36,619 nt of DNA from positions 1 to 36,619 of the forward strand of contig CACMET010000014.1 in NCBI GenBank assembly GCA_902612825.1, written 5' to 3'. Below are positions 8,379 to 16,402 of this stretch, one piece after another (positions within the stretch are counted from its first letter, which is position 1; each line of letters opens with the position of its first letter). The position numbers and the translations under genes were made by a program. The stretch is from an uncultured Alphaproteobacteria bacterium (lineage in GTDB: Bacteria; Pseudomonadota; Alphaproteobacteria; HIMB59; GCA-002718135). The notes under the pieces are model-generated. The model saw only the letters and a list, made by a program, of their open reading frames with translations, was not told where the DNA came from and made no database searches.

Positions 8379-8393
8379 TTTTTAAAAATATAA

Positions 8394-8422
8394 ATTATAC
8401 TAATAATTAATTTATAGGTAAA
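8394..8422 (-). promoter_or_regulatory. Possible sigma-70 promoter for the GMC dehydrogenase gene
   Basis: On the minus strand, TTTACC (8422-8417) and a perfect TATAAT (8399-8394) are separated by 17 bases, within the 60-base divergent region 8379-8438. Transcription would begin about 9 bases before the start codon, giving a very short leader. In DNA this AT-rich, TATAAT occurs by chance, so the -35 match and spacing are the main support. Confidence 0.35.
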
Positions 8423-8438
8423 CTCGAGTAAATTAAAT

Positions 8439-9257
8439 ATGAATAATTACAAAGATTGGATTGGAAAGAAAATTTCAAGATATGATATTATTACTCCTCG
8501 ATTAGTTGATCATTTAAAAAAAACAATCGATCAAAACTGTTTAAGTGATCAAACTGTGCCTGAGGGAATCTTTTTATGTTTATGCCCAGATGTGGCTTCA
8601 ATAAATGATCTAGATAAAGATGGAAATACAAAATTAGGAATTTTCTTACCTGAGTTACCTTATAAAATTAGAATGTGGGCTGGTGGTAAAATAAAAATAT
8701 TTGATGAATTTAAAATTGGATCTGAAATTAAAAAAAATTCAACAATTTCAAGTATTGAATTTAAAGAAGGTAGATCAGGTAATCTATGTTTTGTTAATAT
8801 TAATCATGAATATTTAAATAAAAATAAATTAATAATATCAGAAGATCAAACTGCTGTTTATAAAGAAAAAATAAATAAAAACTCCATTACTCCTAAAATA
8901 AAAGATGAATTAAAATTAATTGATAAAATAGAAATTTTTAGTTCATCAACTTTGCTATTTAGATATTCCGCTTTAACTTTTAATGGACATAAGATTCATT
9001 ATGATAATGATTATACAAAAAATTATGAGGGTCATACGGGATTATTAGTCCATGCACCTCTTCAAGCAACTTATCTTTTAAATCTTGCAAGAAAAAACGA
9101 GATTGAGTTCAATTCTTTTGAATATAAAGCTACAGCGCCTCTTGTATATAACAATAATTTCTTTGTAGAAATTGGTGAAAATCAAGATGATGAAATTATT
9201 GGAAGAATTCTTAATGCAAAACAAGAAATTACAATGATTGCAAAATATAAAAAATGA
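8439..9257 (+). CDS. Hotdog-fold enoyl-CoA-type hydratase (mesaconyl-/3-methylfumaryl-CoA hydratase family)
   Basis: A 272-residue double-hotdog protein of the FAS1-like dehydratase/HTD2 family, which includes mesaconyl-C4-CoA and itaconyl-CoA hydratases. The C-terminal hotdog carries the best signature: RYSALTFNGHKIHYD followed by GHTGLLVHAPLQATYLL. The paired Asn/His and His/Asp lie where the hydratase active site is expected. The N-terminal half contains the WAGGKIKIFDEFKIG segment found in the same family. The substrate is probably a branched or dicarboxylic enoyl-CoA. Its stop overlaps the start of the MmgE/PrpD gene by 4 bases (ATGA), indicating translational coupling and a shared pathway. 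The start at 8439 follows the divergent promoter region; no strong ribosome binding site is seen. Confidence 0.75.
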   Translation: MNNYKDWIGKKISRYDIITPRLVDHLKKTIDQNCLSDQTVPEGIFLCLCPDVASINDLDKDGNTKLGIFLPELPYKIRMWAGGKIKIFDEFKIGSEIKKNSTISSIEFKEGRSGNLCFVNINHEYLNKNKLIISEDQTAVYKEKINKNSITPKIKDELKLIDKIEIFSSSTLLFRYSALTFNGHKIHYDNDYTKNYEGHTGLLVHAPLQATYLLNLARKNEIEFNSFEYKATAPLVYNNNFFVEIGENQDDEIIGRILNAKQEITMIAKYKK

Positions 9258-10579
9258 GTTTTCATAAAAAATTTTGTAATTGGGCATCACAAAAAAAAAT
9301 TAATATCAATAAGGTAACTTATAAAAGAGCAGAAAATGCATTCATAGATACCCTAGCTTGTATATTATCAGGTATTAAAGAAAAACAATCAAAGGTTGCT
9401 TTAAAATATTGTTTAGAAAATAATAATTCAGGAAAAATTATGGTTTTTGGAGGAGGAAAAAAATTATCTATTTCTGCAGCATGTTTTTTACATGGAGTCA
9501 GATCAGCGTCTATAGACTTTGATGATTACGAATATGTTGCAGGATCTCATCCTAGTGCGCCAATTTTTTCAGCTCTTATATCTATTGCTCAAATGAAAAA
9601 CATCTCAATTGAGGAAACATATCAGGGGTGGTTAGTAGGATATGAATTAATAATAAAATTAGGACAAGCACTTAGCTATGATCATTATTATAAAGGATGG
9701 CATTCAGCAAATACAATAGGCGTGATTGGAACTGCTGCAGCAGTATCTAAAGTGTTAAAATTAAATGCAGATCAAATGGCAAATGCAATTTCTATTGCAA
9801 CAAGTTTTTCATCTGGTTTAAAACAGCAATTCGGCACAGATATAAAAGCTTTTCATATAGGGTTTGCTTCTCAAGCAGGAGTACAGTCAGCCTTACTTGC
9901 AAAAAATGGAGGGACAGCCAATCAAGATATTTGGAATATTGAGAGAGGATTTATTGAATTGTATGGTAGTAAATTTTCTAAAAAATTAAATAATAATTTT
10001 AAAAAATCAGATTTAGGAAATGCAATAATTAAATTTCCAAATTTCATTAAGTTTTGGCCAGTTTGTAGTTATTCACAAAGAGTAATACAAGGAGGATTAA
10101 TTTTAAATAAAAAAATTTTTATAAAAAAAAATATTAAATCTATTACAATTGAGTTTCCAGAACCTTGGTTCAGAGTATCAAAATTTCATATACCTAAAAA
10201 TTCTACTGAAGCTAGATTTTCATTGAGTTATTGTTTAGCAACTGCTCTCATTAATGGTAAATTTGATTTAAGTAGTTTAAATATTTCTAAAAATAAAAAA
10301 AGTTTAAACATGACTAGAAAGATTAAACTAGTCACATACAAAGTGCCAAATAATTTTGAAGATTATGATCCTAACTATCCTGATATAATTAAAGTAATAA
10401 TGAACGATGGAAGTATATTAATTGAAAAAATATCACATATTAAAGGAGGAAAAAATAATCCTTTAAAAGATGAAGATATTGATAATAAATTTTTAATGTG
10501 TGGAGGTAAAAAAAATATTTTAAATAAAATAAGAAATCAAAAATATAAGAAGAAAAATTTAAAAGAAATAATTTTTTAA
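9254..10579 (+). CDS. MmgE/PrpD family protein (2-methylcitrate dehydratase / cis-aconitate decarboxylase-like)
   Basis: A 441-residue MmgE/PrpD-fold protein. Family members remove water from, or decarboxylate, tricarboxylic acids (2-methylcitrate dehydratase, cis-aconitate decarboxylase). Typical features are the N-terminal helical domain with FIDTLACILSG, HGVRSASIDFDDYE, GSHPSAPIFSA, YYKGWHSANTIGVIGTAAA, and KAFHIGFASQAGVQSALLA. The family is too diverse to give a substrate from motifs alone. It overlaps the hotdog hydratase gene by 4 bases, so the two probably act in sequence on a small branched acid. No methylcitrate synthase or methylisocitrate lyase gene is in the window, so a complete methylcitrate cycle is not supported here. 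It ends one base from the convergent transporter gene. Confidence 0.85.
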   Translation: MSFHKKFCNWASQKKININKVTYKRAENAFIDTLACILSGIKEKQSKVALKYCLENNNSGKIMVFGGGKKLSISAACFLHGVRSASIDFDDYEYVAGSHPSAPIFSALISIAQMKNISIEETYQGWLVGYELIIKLGQALSYDHYYKGWHSANTIGVIGTAAAVSKVLKLNADQMANAISIATSFSSGLKQQFGTDIKAFHIGFASQAGVQSALLAKNGGTANQDIWNIERGFIELYGSKFSKKLNNNFKKSDLGNAIIKFPNFIKFWPVCSYSQRVIQGGLILNKKIFIKKNIKSITIEFPEPWFRVSKFHIPKNSTEARFSLSYCLATALINGKFDLSSLNISKNKKSLNMTRKIKLVTYKVPNNFEDYDPNYPDIIKVIMNDGSILIEKISHIKGGKNNPLKDEDIDNKFLMCGGKKNILNKIRNQKYKKKNLKEIIF

Positions 10580-10580
10580 T

Positions 10581-11441
10581 TTAGCTATTTTTTCTTTCTC
10601 TGTAAGCTATAAATATTCCAGTACTAATAATTATTGTTCCTCCTAAATAAATACTTAAAGTTGGAACCTCAGAATAAATTAAATACCCCATAATTCCTAC
10701 AAATATAAAAGATGAGTATTCAAAGGGTGAAGTAATTGCAACATCTGCATATTTAGCTGCTTGAGACATAAATAAATGTCCTAGTGATCCCATCACACCT
10801 AAACTCATAGCAAAAATTAATTGAATTCCATTTGGCATAATAAAATTGTCAGGGAAAAATATAATTGATGTAATTAATAATGCAAAAGAGTAATAAAAAA
10901 CAATTGCAACACTAGAATCAGTGCTCATTACTGATCTAGTTGATAAATATACAGAAGCCATAAAAGCTGCAGATATTAGAGGGTAGAGTGTTTCTAATTT
11001 GAACAAGTCAGTACCGGGCTTAACAATAATTAACACACCAATAAAACCAATTAATATTGCAGTTGTTCTAAAAATACCAATTCTCTCACCAAGTATTGGT
11101 ACAGCAAGAAAAGCAGCAATAATGGGAGCAGAATGTGCAATAGCAATGTTTTCAGATAACATCAAATGATTAATTCCGTAAATATAGAATACAACACAAG
11201 CAGAAGCAGAAAGGGCTCGGATAGAATGGCCAACTGGTTTTTTAGTTTTTAACTTATGAAATCCAAAATACATTGCTAAAAAAGTTGCAATGATACTTCC
11301 ACTTAGTGCTCTGAAGAATATTGATTCCCATACAGGAAAATGAAAGCTTAAATATTTATACGTGATATCATTTATACTTAGACAAAACATGGACAATAAC
11401 ATGAAAGAAATTCCCAAGAGATTATTATTTTTCGATTTCAT
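10581..11441 (-). CDS. DMT-superfamily (EamA) transporter
   Basis: A 286-residue inner-membrane protein with about ten predicted hydrophobic helices in two EamA repeats. The first repeat starts LLGISFMLLSMFCLSIND and contains the family-typical glutamate/proline region near HSAPIIAAFLAVPILGERI. The second repeat ends with a SPFEYSSFIFVGIMGYLIYSEVPT-like segment before the last helices. EamA proteins move small metabolites, commonly amino acids, nucleosides or related compounds, by proton-coupled exchange or facilitated export. No substrate can be inferred. It stands alone on its strand, diverges from the dioxygenase gene across 50 bases, and converges with MmgE/PrpD across one base. A short basic tail (YRERKNS) ends the protein. 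Confidence 0.88.
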   Translation of the reverse strand: MKSKNNNLLGISFMLLSMFCLSINDITYKYLSFHFPVWESIFFRALSGSIIATFLAMYFGFHKLKTKKPVGHSIRALSASACVVFYIYGINHLMLSENIAIAHSAPIIAAFLAVPILGERIGIFRTTAILIGFIGVLIIVKPGTDLFKLETLYPLISAAFMASVYLSTRSVMSTDSSVAIVFYYSFALLITSIIFFPDNFIMPNGIQLIFAMSLGVMGSLGHLFMSQAAKYADVAITSPFEYSSFIFVGIMGYLIYSEVPTLSIYLGGTIIISTGIFIAYRERKNS

Positions 11442-11491
11442 TAATTTGTTAAATATACTAAGATAATTTATTCAGATATAAATATTTCAAA

Positions 11492-12631
11492 ATGAGTAGC
11501 AAATATCATGTAAAAAAATTAGAAAAAAAGAATGACCATTTAAGTATTGTATGGAAAGATAATTTTAAAAGTAAATTCCATTTTATGTGGCTAAGAGATA
11601 ATTGTCCAACCGCAATACATCCTACTGCAAATATGAGGGTATTTAATATTTTAACTGTAAGTAAAAAAATATTTCCTAAGAAATATAAAATTGAAAAAAA
11701 TAAACTCAATATTAATTGGAGTGAAGGTGATCATATTAGTAAATTTAACTTAAAATGGTTAAGAGATCATTGTTATACCGAAATTAATAAACAAAAATAT
11801 AAATCACCCTATATTTTTTGGGATGGAAAGCTGAAAAAAAATTTTAATAAAATTATAGTTGATCATAATAGTGTAATAAAAAATGATAAATATTTAAGCA
11901 AATGGCTAAATTTACTTCATACATATGGCTTTGCTTTAATAAAAAATTCACCAACAAGAAAAAAATCAGCATTTAAAATACTAAATAGAATTAGTCATCA
12001 TAGAGAAACATTTTTTGGCACTCCATTTGAAGTAATTAATATACCAAAACCTAATAATACTGCTTATACAGCAGATGCATTAAGAAATCATACTGACTTA
12101 CCTTATTTTGAATATGCTCCAGGTTACCAATTTCTTCATTGCTTAGTAAATGAAGCTAATGGTGGATTATCATCTGTTGTGGATGGTTTTGCAGTCGCAA
12201 ATTATTTAAAAAAAAATGAAAAAGATGTTTTTAATATTTTAACAAAAACTGATGTAAAATTTAAAGATACTGATTATACTCAAAAAGCTGTCAGAATCCT
12301 TCATTCACCAATAATTACACTCACAAAAGATAATGATTTCAATGATATTAGATTTAGTATGGCTGCAATGGGAGCAGTCGATGTTGATCCAAAAAAAATG
12401 AAAAAATTTTATGATGCGTATCAATATTTTGCATTTCTGCTTCAAAATAAAAAATTTAAAATTGATTTTAGATTAGAATCAGGTGATATATTTTGTTTTA
12501 ACAATAGAAGAGTATTACATGGTAGAACTGAATTCGACCCAAACTCTGGGAATAGACATCTTCAAGGATATTACATTGAAAGAGATGAAATAATTGGGAG
12601 ATTAAATTATTTTAAAAATATTAAGGTTTAA
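11492..12631 (+). CDS. Gamma-butyrobetaine dioxygenase-like Fe(II)/2-oxoglutarate oxygenase (TauD superfamily)
   Basis: A 379-residue enzyme with the two-part layout of gamma-butyrobetaine hydroxylase: an N-terminal DUF971-like domain (about 1-105) and a jelly-roll 2-oxoglutarate oxygenase domain. The iron ligands are His200 and Asp202 (NHTDLPYFEYAPGYQ) and His343 (RRVLHGRTEF); Arg355 (GNRHLQGYY) should bind 2-oxoglutarate. The N-terminal WLRDNC motif (33-38) keeps one zinc-ligand cysteine, Cys38. The following cysteines of the animal enzyme are replaced by Thr40 and His43, so zinc binding is altered or lost. The substrate is probably a trimethylammonium acid such as gamma-butyrobetaine or a related betaine, in line with the choline-type genes at 5.2-8.4 kb. 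Other hydroxylation substrates remain possible. Confidence 0.82.
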   Translation: MSSKYHVKKLEKKNDHLSIVWKDNFKSKFHFMWLRDNCPTAIHPTANMRVFNILTVSKKIFPKKYKIEKNKLNINWSEGDHISKFNLKWLRDHCYTEINKQKYKSPYIFWDGKLKKNFNKIIVDHNSVIKNDKYLSKWLNLLHTYGFALIKNSPTRKKSAFKILNRISHHRETFFGTPFEVINIPKPNNTAYTADALRNHTDLPYFEYAPGYQFLHCLVNEANGGLSSVVDGFAVANYLKKNEKDVFNILTKTDVKFKDTDYTQKAVRILHSPIITLTKDNDFNDIRFSMAAMGAVDVDPKKMKKFYDAYQYFAFLLQNKKFKIDFRLESGDIFCFNNRRVLHGRTEFDPNSGNRHLQGYYIERDEIIGRLNYFKNIKV

Positions 12632-12632
12632 A

Positions 12633-14063
12633 TTATTCCCATCCACAGATAGTTTTAATTTCTAAATATTCTTCTAAACCCCAATCACCACCTTCTCTTC
12701 CGTTACCAGATTGTCGATAGCCACCAAAAGGTGTTCCTGGATCGGCAGTATTTCCATTTATATATACACCTCCAGATCTAAATTTTCTTGCTACTCTTTT
12801 TGCCTTTTCTTTATCTTGTGTTTGAACATAATTTCCTAAACCGTAAGATGTATCGTTTACAATTGATACGGCCTCATCTTCATCCTCAAATGGAATTATA
12901 GAGAGTACTGGACCAAAAATTTCTTCTTTTGCAATTCTCATTTTATTATTAACATTTGTAAATATTGTAGGTTTAACGAAATATCCTTTTTCTAATCCAT
13001 TTGGCTTTTCTGGTCCTCCAGCTACAAGTGTAGCTCCATCTTTTATTCCACTTTTTATAAGATCAATAATTTTATCATACTGACTTTGTGAAATAACTGG
13101 CCCAATATGATTTCCATTTTTTAAAGCTATATCAACTTTAATTTTTTTTGCTTCATCTGCGGCCTCTTGAATTGCTCTTTTATAAATCGATTTTTCAACT
13201 AGCATTCTTGTTGGTGCATCACAAGATTGACCAGAATTACTCATTATATTCCTAACACCCTCTCTAACTGCATCTGGGTGTGAATCACTAAAAACAATAT
13301 TACCACCTTTACCGCCTAATTCTAGACAAACTCTTTTAACAGTATCTGAAGCATTTTTTGAAATAAGTTTTCCTGCTCTCGTTGACCCAGTAAAGGAAAT
13401 CATATCAATATCACTATGAGAAGACAAATCTGTCCCTACACCAGCACCATCACCATTGATTAAATTGAAAACTCCTGGCGGAAATCCTGCTTCATGAATA
13501 ATTTCAGCAAAAAGCATTCCTGACAAAGGTGCTACTTCAGATGGTTTTAATATCATTGTACAACCTGTAGCTAAGGCTGGAATTACTTTCAAAGTAATTT
13601 GATTAATAGGCCAATTCCATGGAGTAATTAGACCGCATACTCCAATAGGTTCGTAAATAATATAATTATTTGAGTTTTTATTAAATTTAGTTTCAAATTT
13701 AAAATTTTTTAATCTACAAATGAAATCTTTTATATGATCTGATCCTGAAGAAGTTTGTGCGGAAGAGGACCAAAATAACGGGGCCCCCATCTCTTCAGAC
13801 ATTATTTGTGTTATTTCATCCCATCTTCTCTCATAAATATTTAGCAAATTTTCTAATAAACTAATCTTTTCTTTTTTATCTATCTGGCTCCACGTTAGAA
13901 ATGCCCTATTTGCGCTATTTACTGCTAGATCTACATCTTTTTTAGATCCTAAGGAAATATAAGCAAAGGGCTCTTCATTAGATGGATTAATAACCTCAAA
14001 ATCATTCTTTATAATTGGATTAACCCAATCACCATTTATATAAAATTTTCGTTTATCAATCAT
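12633..14063 (-). CDS. NAD(P)-dependent aldehyde dehydrogenase
   Basis: A full-length (476 residue) aldehyde dehydrogenase distinct from the one at 5.2-6.7 kb. It has Asn150 in TPWNWP, Lys173 in LKPSE, the FTGSTRAG cofactor loop (224-231), Glu248 in CLELGGKGG, and the nucleophile Cys281 in GQSCDAPTR. The C-terminal GTPFGGYRQSGNGREGG segment is the usual tetramer and active-site element. GQSCxAPTR is common in a subgroup annotated only as aldehyde dehydrogenase (NAD+), so substrate is unknown. It lies alone on its strand, ends one base from the dioxygenase gene (convergent), and is divergent from the PLP enzyme gene across 78 bases. Oxidation of an aldehyde released from a betaine-like compound is possible but not shown. 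Confidence 0.9.
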   Translation of the reverse strand: MIDKRKFYINGDWVNPIIKNDFEVINPSNEEPFAYISLGSKKDVDLAVNSANRAFLTWSQIDKKEKISLLENLLNIYERRWDEITQIMSEEMGAPLFWSSSAQTSSGSDHIKDFICRLKNFKFETKFNKNSNNYIIYEPIGVCGLITPWNWPINQITLKVIPALATGCTMILKPSEVAPLSGMLFAEIIHEAGFPPGVFNLINGDGAGVGTDLSSHSDIDMISFTGSTRAGKLISKNASDTVKRVCLELGGKGGNIVFSDSHPDAVREGVRNIMSNSGQSCDAPTRMLVEKSIYKRAIQEAADEAKKIKVDIALKNGNHIGPVISQSQYDKIIDLIKSGIKDGATLVAGGPEKPNGLEKGYFVKPTIFTNVNNKMRIAKEEIFGPVLSIIPFEDEDEAVSIVNDTSYGLGNYVQTQDKEKAKRVARKFRSGGVYINGNTADPGTPFGGYRQSGNGREGGDWGLEEYLEIKTICGWE

Positions 14064-14130
14064 AATAAAAAAATATTTAAATTATTTATTCATTTATTTT
14101 TTTTTATATTAGAATAAAAGAATATACGTT

Positions 14131-14136
14131 AAGGGG
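14131..14136 (+). promoter_or_regulatory. Ribosome binding site (AAGGGG) supporting a TTG start at 14142
   Basis: AAGGGG lies five bases before TTG at 14142, and no ATG or GTG in the same frame gives a protein including the conserved N-terminal VRSQFPAF segment. It is one of the clearest Shine-Dalgarno sites in the window and decides the start codon of the PLP enzyme gene. Confidence 0.6.
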
Positions 14137-14141
14137 AAAAA

Positions 14142-15389
14142 TTGACAACAGAAAATATTAAACTTGATATAGATTACGTAAGATCACAATTTCCAGCTTT
14201 TAAAGATCCTCTTTCAAAAGATTGGTCTTTTTTTGAAAATGCTGGAGGTAGCTATGTTCCAAAAAATGTAATAGATAAATTAACAGGGTTTATGACATCA
14301 ACTAAAGTTCAACCTTACGCTGAATATCCTATGTCAAAAATTGCTGGTGAAAATATGGACTTAGCTACAGATTTATTTGCAAAAATGATAAATGCTAAAA
14401 AAAATGAAATTATTATTGGAGGGTCTACTTCAATTAATCTATATGTTTTATCAAATGCTTTAAAAAAATATATAAATTTAGGAGATGAAGTCATAGTAAC
14501 TAATCAAGATCATGAAGCAAATATAAGTCCCTGGAGAAGGTTAAGAGAGCATGGAGCTAATATAATCGAATGGAAATTTAATTTAAATACTCATGAATTA
14601 GAAATATCTGAATTAGAAAAATTAATTACACCTAAAACTAAAATCCTAGCAGTTACTCACTGTTCAAATATTGTCGGTTCTATAAATAATTTAAAAAAAA
14701 TATGTAAACTAGCACATAAAAATAACATTATTGTAATTGGAGATGGAGTATCATATGCACCACATGGTTTTCCTAATGTTAAAGAACTTGATGTAGATTT
14801 TTATACTTTTAGTCTTTACAAAACTTATGGTCCTCATTTAGCTTTACTATACGGAAAAGAAGAAATTCTAAGAGAGTTACCAAATCAAAATCATGAATTT
14901 TTAAATGGAATTTATCCATATACAATTAATCCAGGTGGACCAAATCATGAGGAGTTAGTAAGTTTAATAGGAATATACGAATATTTTGAAAATTTATACA
15001 ATCATCATTTTGAAAATAAAGAATTGTCTTTATTAGAAAGAATAAATAAAATTAACAAAATAATATCAGATTACGAAGAAATAATTGCTAATCCAATTTT
15101 AGATTACTTAACAAGTAGAAAAGATTTAAAATTAATTGGTAAGAAAAAAATAAATAAAAAAGATAGAGCGCCAACAATTTCATTTTTTTCAAAAGAGAGA
15201 ACTTCAAAAACTATATCTGAAATATTAGTTTCAAACAAAATAGCCACAAGAAACGATAATTTTTATGCATGGAGATGTCTTAAATCACTTGGAATAAATT
15301 TAGATGATGGCGTAGTAAGATTAAGTTTAACTCATTATAATTCAGAAGATGATGTAAATAAATTAATTTCAATATTAAAAAAAATATGA
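14142..15389 (+). CDS. PLP-dependent class V aminotransferase / cysteine desulfurase-like protein (TTG start)
   Basis: A 415-residue class-V fold PLP protein resembling the cysteine-desulfurase-like subfamily typified by Vibrio VC1184. The PLP lysine is Lys227 in SLYKTYGPH; Asp201 (GDGVSYAPH) should contact the pyridine nitrogen and His173 (THCSN) lies over the ring. The N-terminal FFENAGGSYVP and C-terminal FYAWRCLKSLGI with DDGVVRLSLTHYNSEDDV match this subgroup. Proteins of this group have no settled role; they could act as a lyase, desulfurase or aminotransferase. The start is TTG, supported by AAGGGG at 14131-14136. The gene stands alone, divergent from an aldehyde dehydrogenase, and converges with the glycan locus across two bases. 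Assignment to fold is firm; function is not. Confidence 0.82.
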   Translation: MTTENIKLDIDYVRSQFPAFKDPLSKDWSFFENAGGSYVPKNVIDKLTGFMTSTKVQPYAEYPMSKIAGENMDLATDLFAKMINAKKNEIIIGGSTSINLYVLSNALKKYINLGDEVIVTNQDHEANISPWRRLREHGANIIEWKFNLNTHELEISELEKLITPKTKILAVTHCSNIVGSINNLKKICKLAHKNNIIVIGDGVSYAPHGFPNVKELDVDFYTFSLYKTYGPHLALLYGKEEILRELPNQNHEFLNGIYPYTINPGGPNHEELVSLIGIYEYFENLYNHHFENKELSLLERINKINKIISDYEEIIANPILDYLTSRKDLKLIGKKKINKKDRAPTISFFSKERTSKTISEILVSNKIATRNDNFYAWRCLKSLGINLDDGVVRLSLTHYNSEDDVNKLISILKKI

Positions 15390-15391
15390 TT

Positions 15392-16402
15392 TTAATATTT
15401 TTTATGAAGAATTATTCTTAAAATTATTGAGAATAAAATAAATGAAGTAAAAATAATTAAATTTAAAATACTATGTAAATAAATATCTATAAATATTCCA
15501 AACAAAGAAAATAAAAATGCTAAAAATATCATAAGGACTAAGACATGGTTATTTGTATAACCATTATTTAAGAGTAAATGATGAAAATGATAATTATCTC
15601 CAACCATTGGGTTTTTTTTATTATAAATCCTAATTGCAATAACTGAAAAGAAGTCAAAAACAGGTATGGCTACAAACCAATAAACAACTGTGGGAGAAAT
15701 TACATCTAATATGTTTGAAAAATATATTAAATAAATTGATATTAAAAAACCTAAGAACATACTACCTGAGTCACCAAGAAATATTTGATTAAAATTAAAA
15801 AATTTTTTATTGATAATTAAAAAACATAAAAGCAATAGGATCAATATATCTAATTGATCATAAAAATAATAACCTTCTTTAATAATTACAAATATTTTTA
15901 TAAAAAAAATAGCTATTAAAAAAAGACTCGATGATAATCCATCAATACCATCTATAAAGTTAAAAGCGTTAATTAAACCAACTATTGCAAATGTAGTAAA
16001 TATTATAGAAAAAAATATAAATCTATGATCAATATTAAAAAAACCAAAATTTATAATATATAATTTAAAGAATACCACAAAAATCAAAACAAAGGCAATT
16101 TGAAATAAAAATCTTGATCTAAAACTTATATTTTTTAAATCATCGATTAAACCCATCAAAAAAATACCAAAAGAAGATAATGTTATAAAATATAATTTAT
16201 CATATGGTAAAATAAAAGTACTAACTAAAATCAAGGAAAAAAAAATATATATTCCACCTGTTAAAGATATATAATTATTTCTATTCTTTTTAAACTCATT
16301 CTTATCGTATAATCCTAGTTTGATTGCATAATTATTAATAAAAAAATAAAGTATAAAAAAAATTATTGGGGCTATAATCAACATATGTAACTTATCTAGC
16401 AA
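15392..16402 (-). CDS. WecA/TagO-type undecaprenyl-phosphate sugar-1-phosphate transferase
   Basis: A 336-residue polytopic membrane enzyme of the MraY/WecA family, with about ten to eleven helices. It loads the first sugar phosphate (usually GlcNAc-1-P or a related HexNAc) onto the undecaprenyl phosphate lipid carrier at the inner face of the inner membrane. Conserved motifs are LIDDLK with Asp87-Asp88, NAFNFIDGIDG (145-155) with Asn148, Asp151 and Asp154, FLGDSGSMFLGF with Asp211, and the HFHHLL histidine cluster (272-275). It is the last gene of the minus-strand glycan run and overlaps the start region of its upstream neighbour by 7 bases. The absence of other peptidoglycan genes nearby argues against MraY. 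It is the likely initiating enzyme of the repeat unit built by this locus. Confidence 0.88.
   Translation of the reverse strand: MLDKLHMLIIAPIIFFILYFFINNYAIKLGLYDKNEFKKNRNNYISLTGGIYIFFSLILVSTFILPYDKLYFITLSSFGIFLMGLIDDLKNISFRSRFLFQIAFVLIFVVFFKLYIINFGFFNIDHRFIFFSIIFTTFAIVGLINAFNFIDGIDGLSSSLFLIAIFFIKIFVIIKEGYYFYDQLDILILLLLCFLIINKKFFNFNQIFLGDSGSMFLGFLISIYLIYFSNILDVISPTVVYWFVAIPVFDFFSVIAIRIYNKKNPMVGDNYHFHHLLLNNGYTNNHVLVLMIFLAFLFSLFGIFIDIYLHSILNLIIFTSFILFSIILRIILHKKY

Noticed and set aside
11442-11491. Divergent promoters between the DMT transporter and the dioxygenase genes
   Set aside because: A TATAAA (11477-11482) is visible but the expected -35 position reads TATACT; the evidence is too weak to report as a site.
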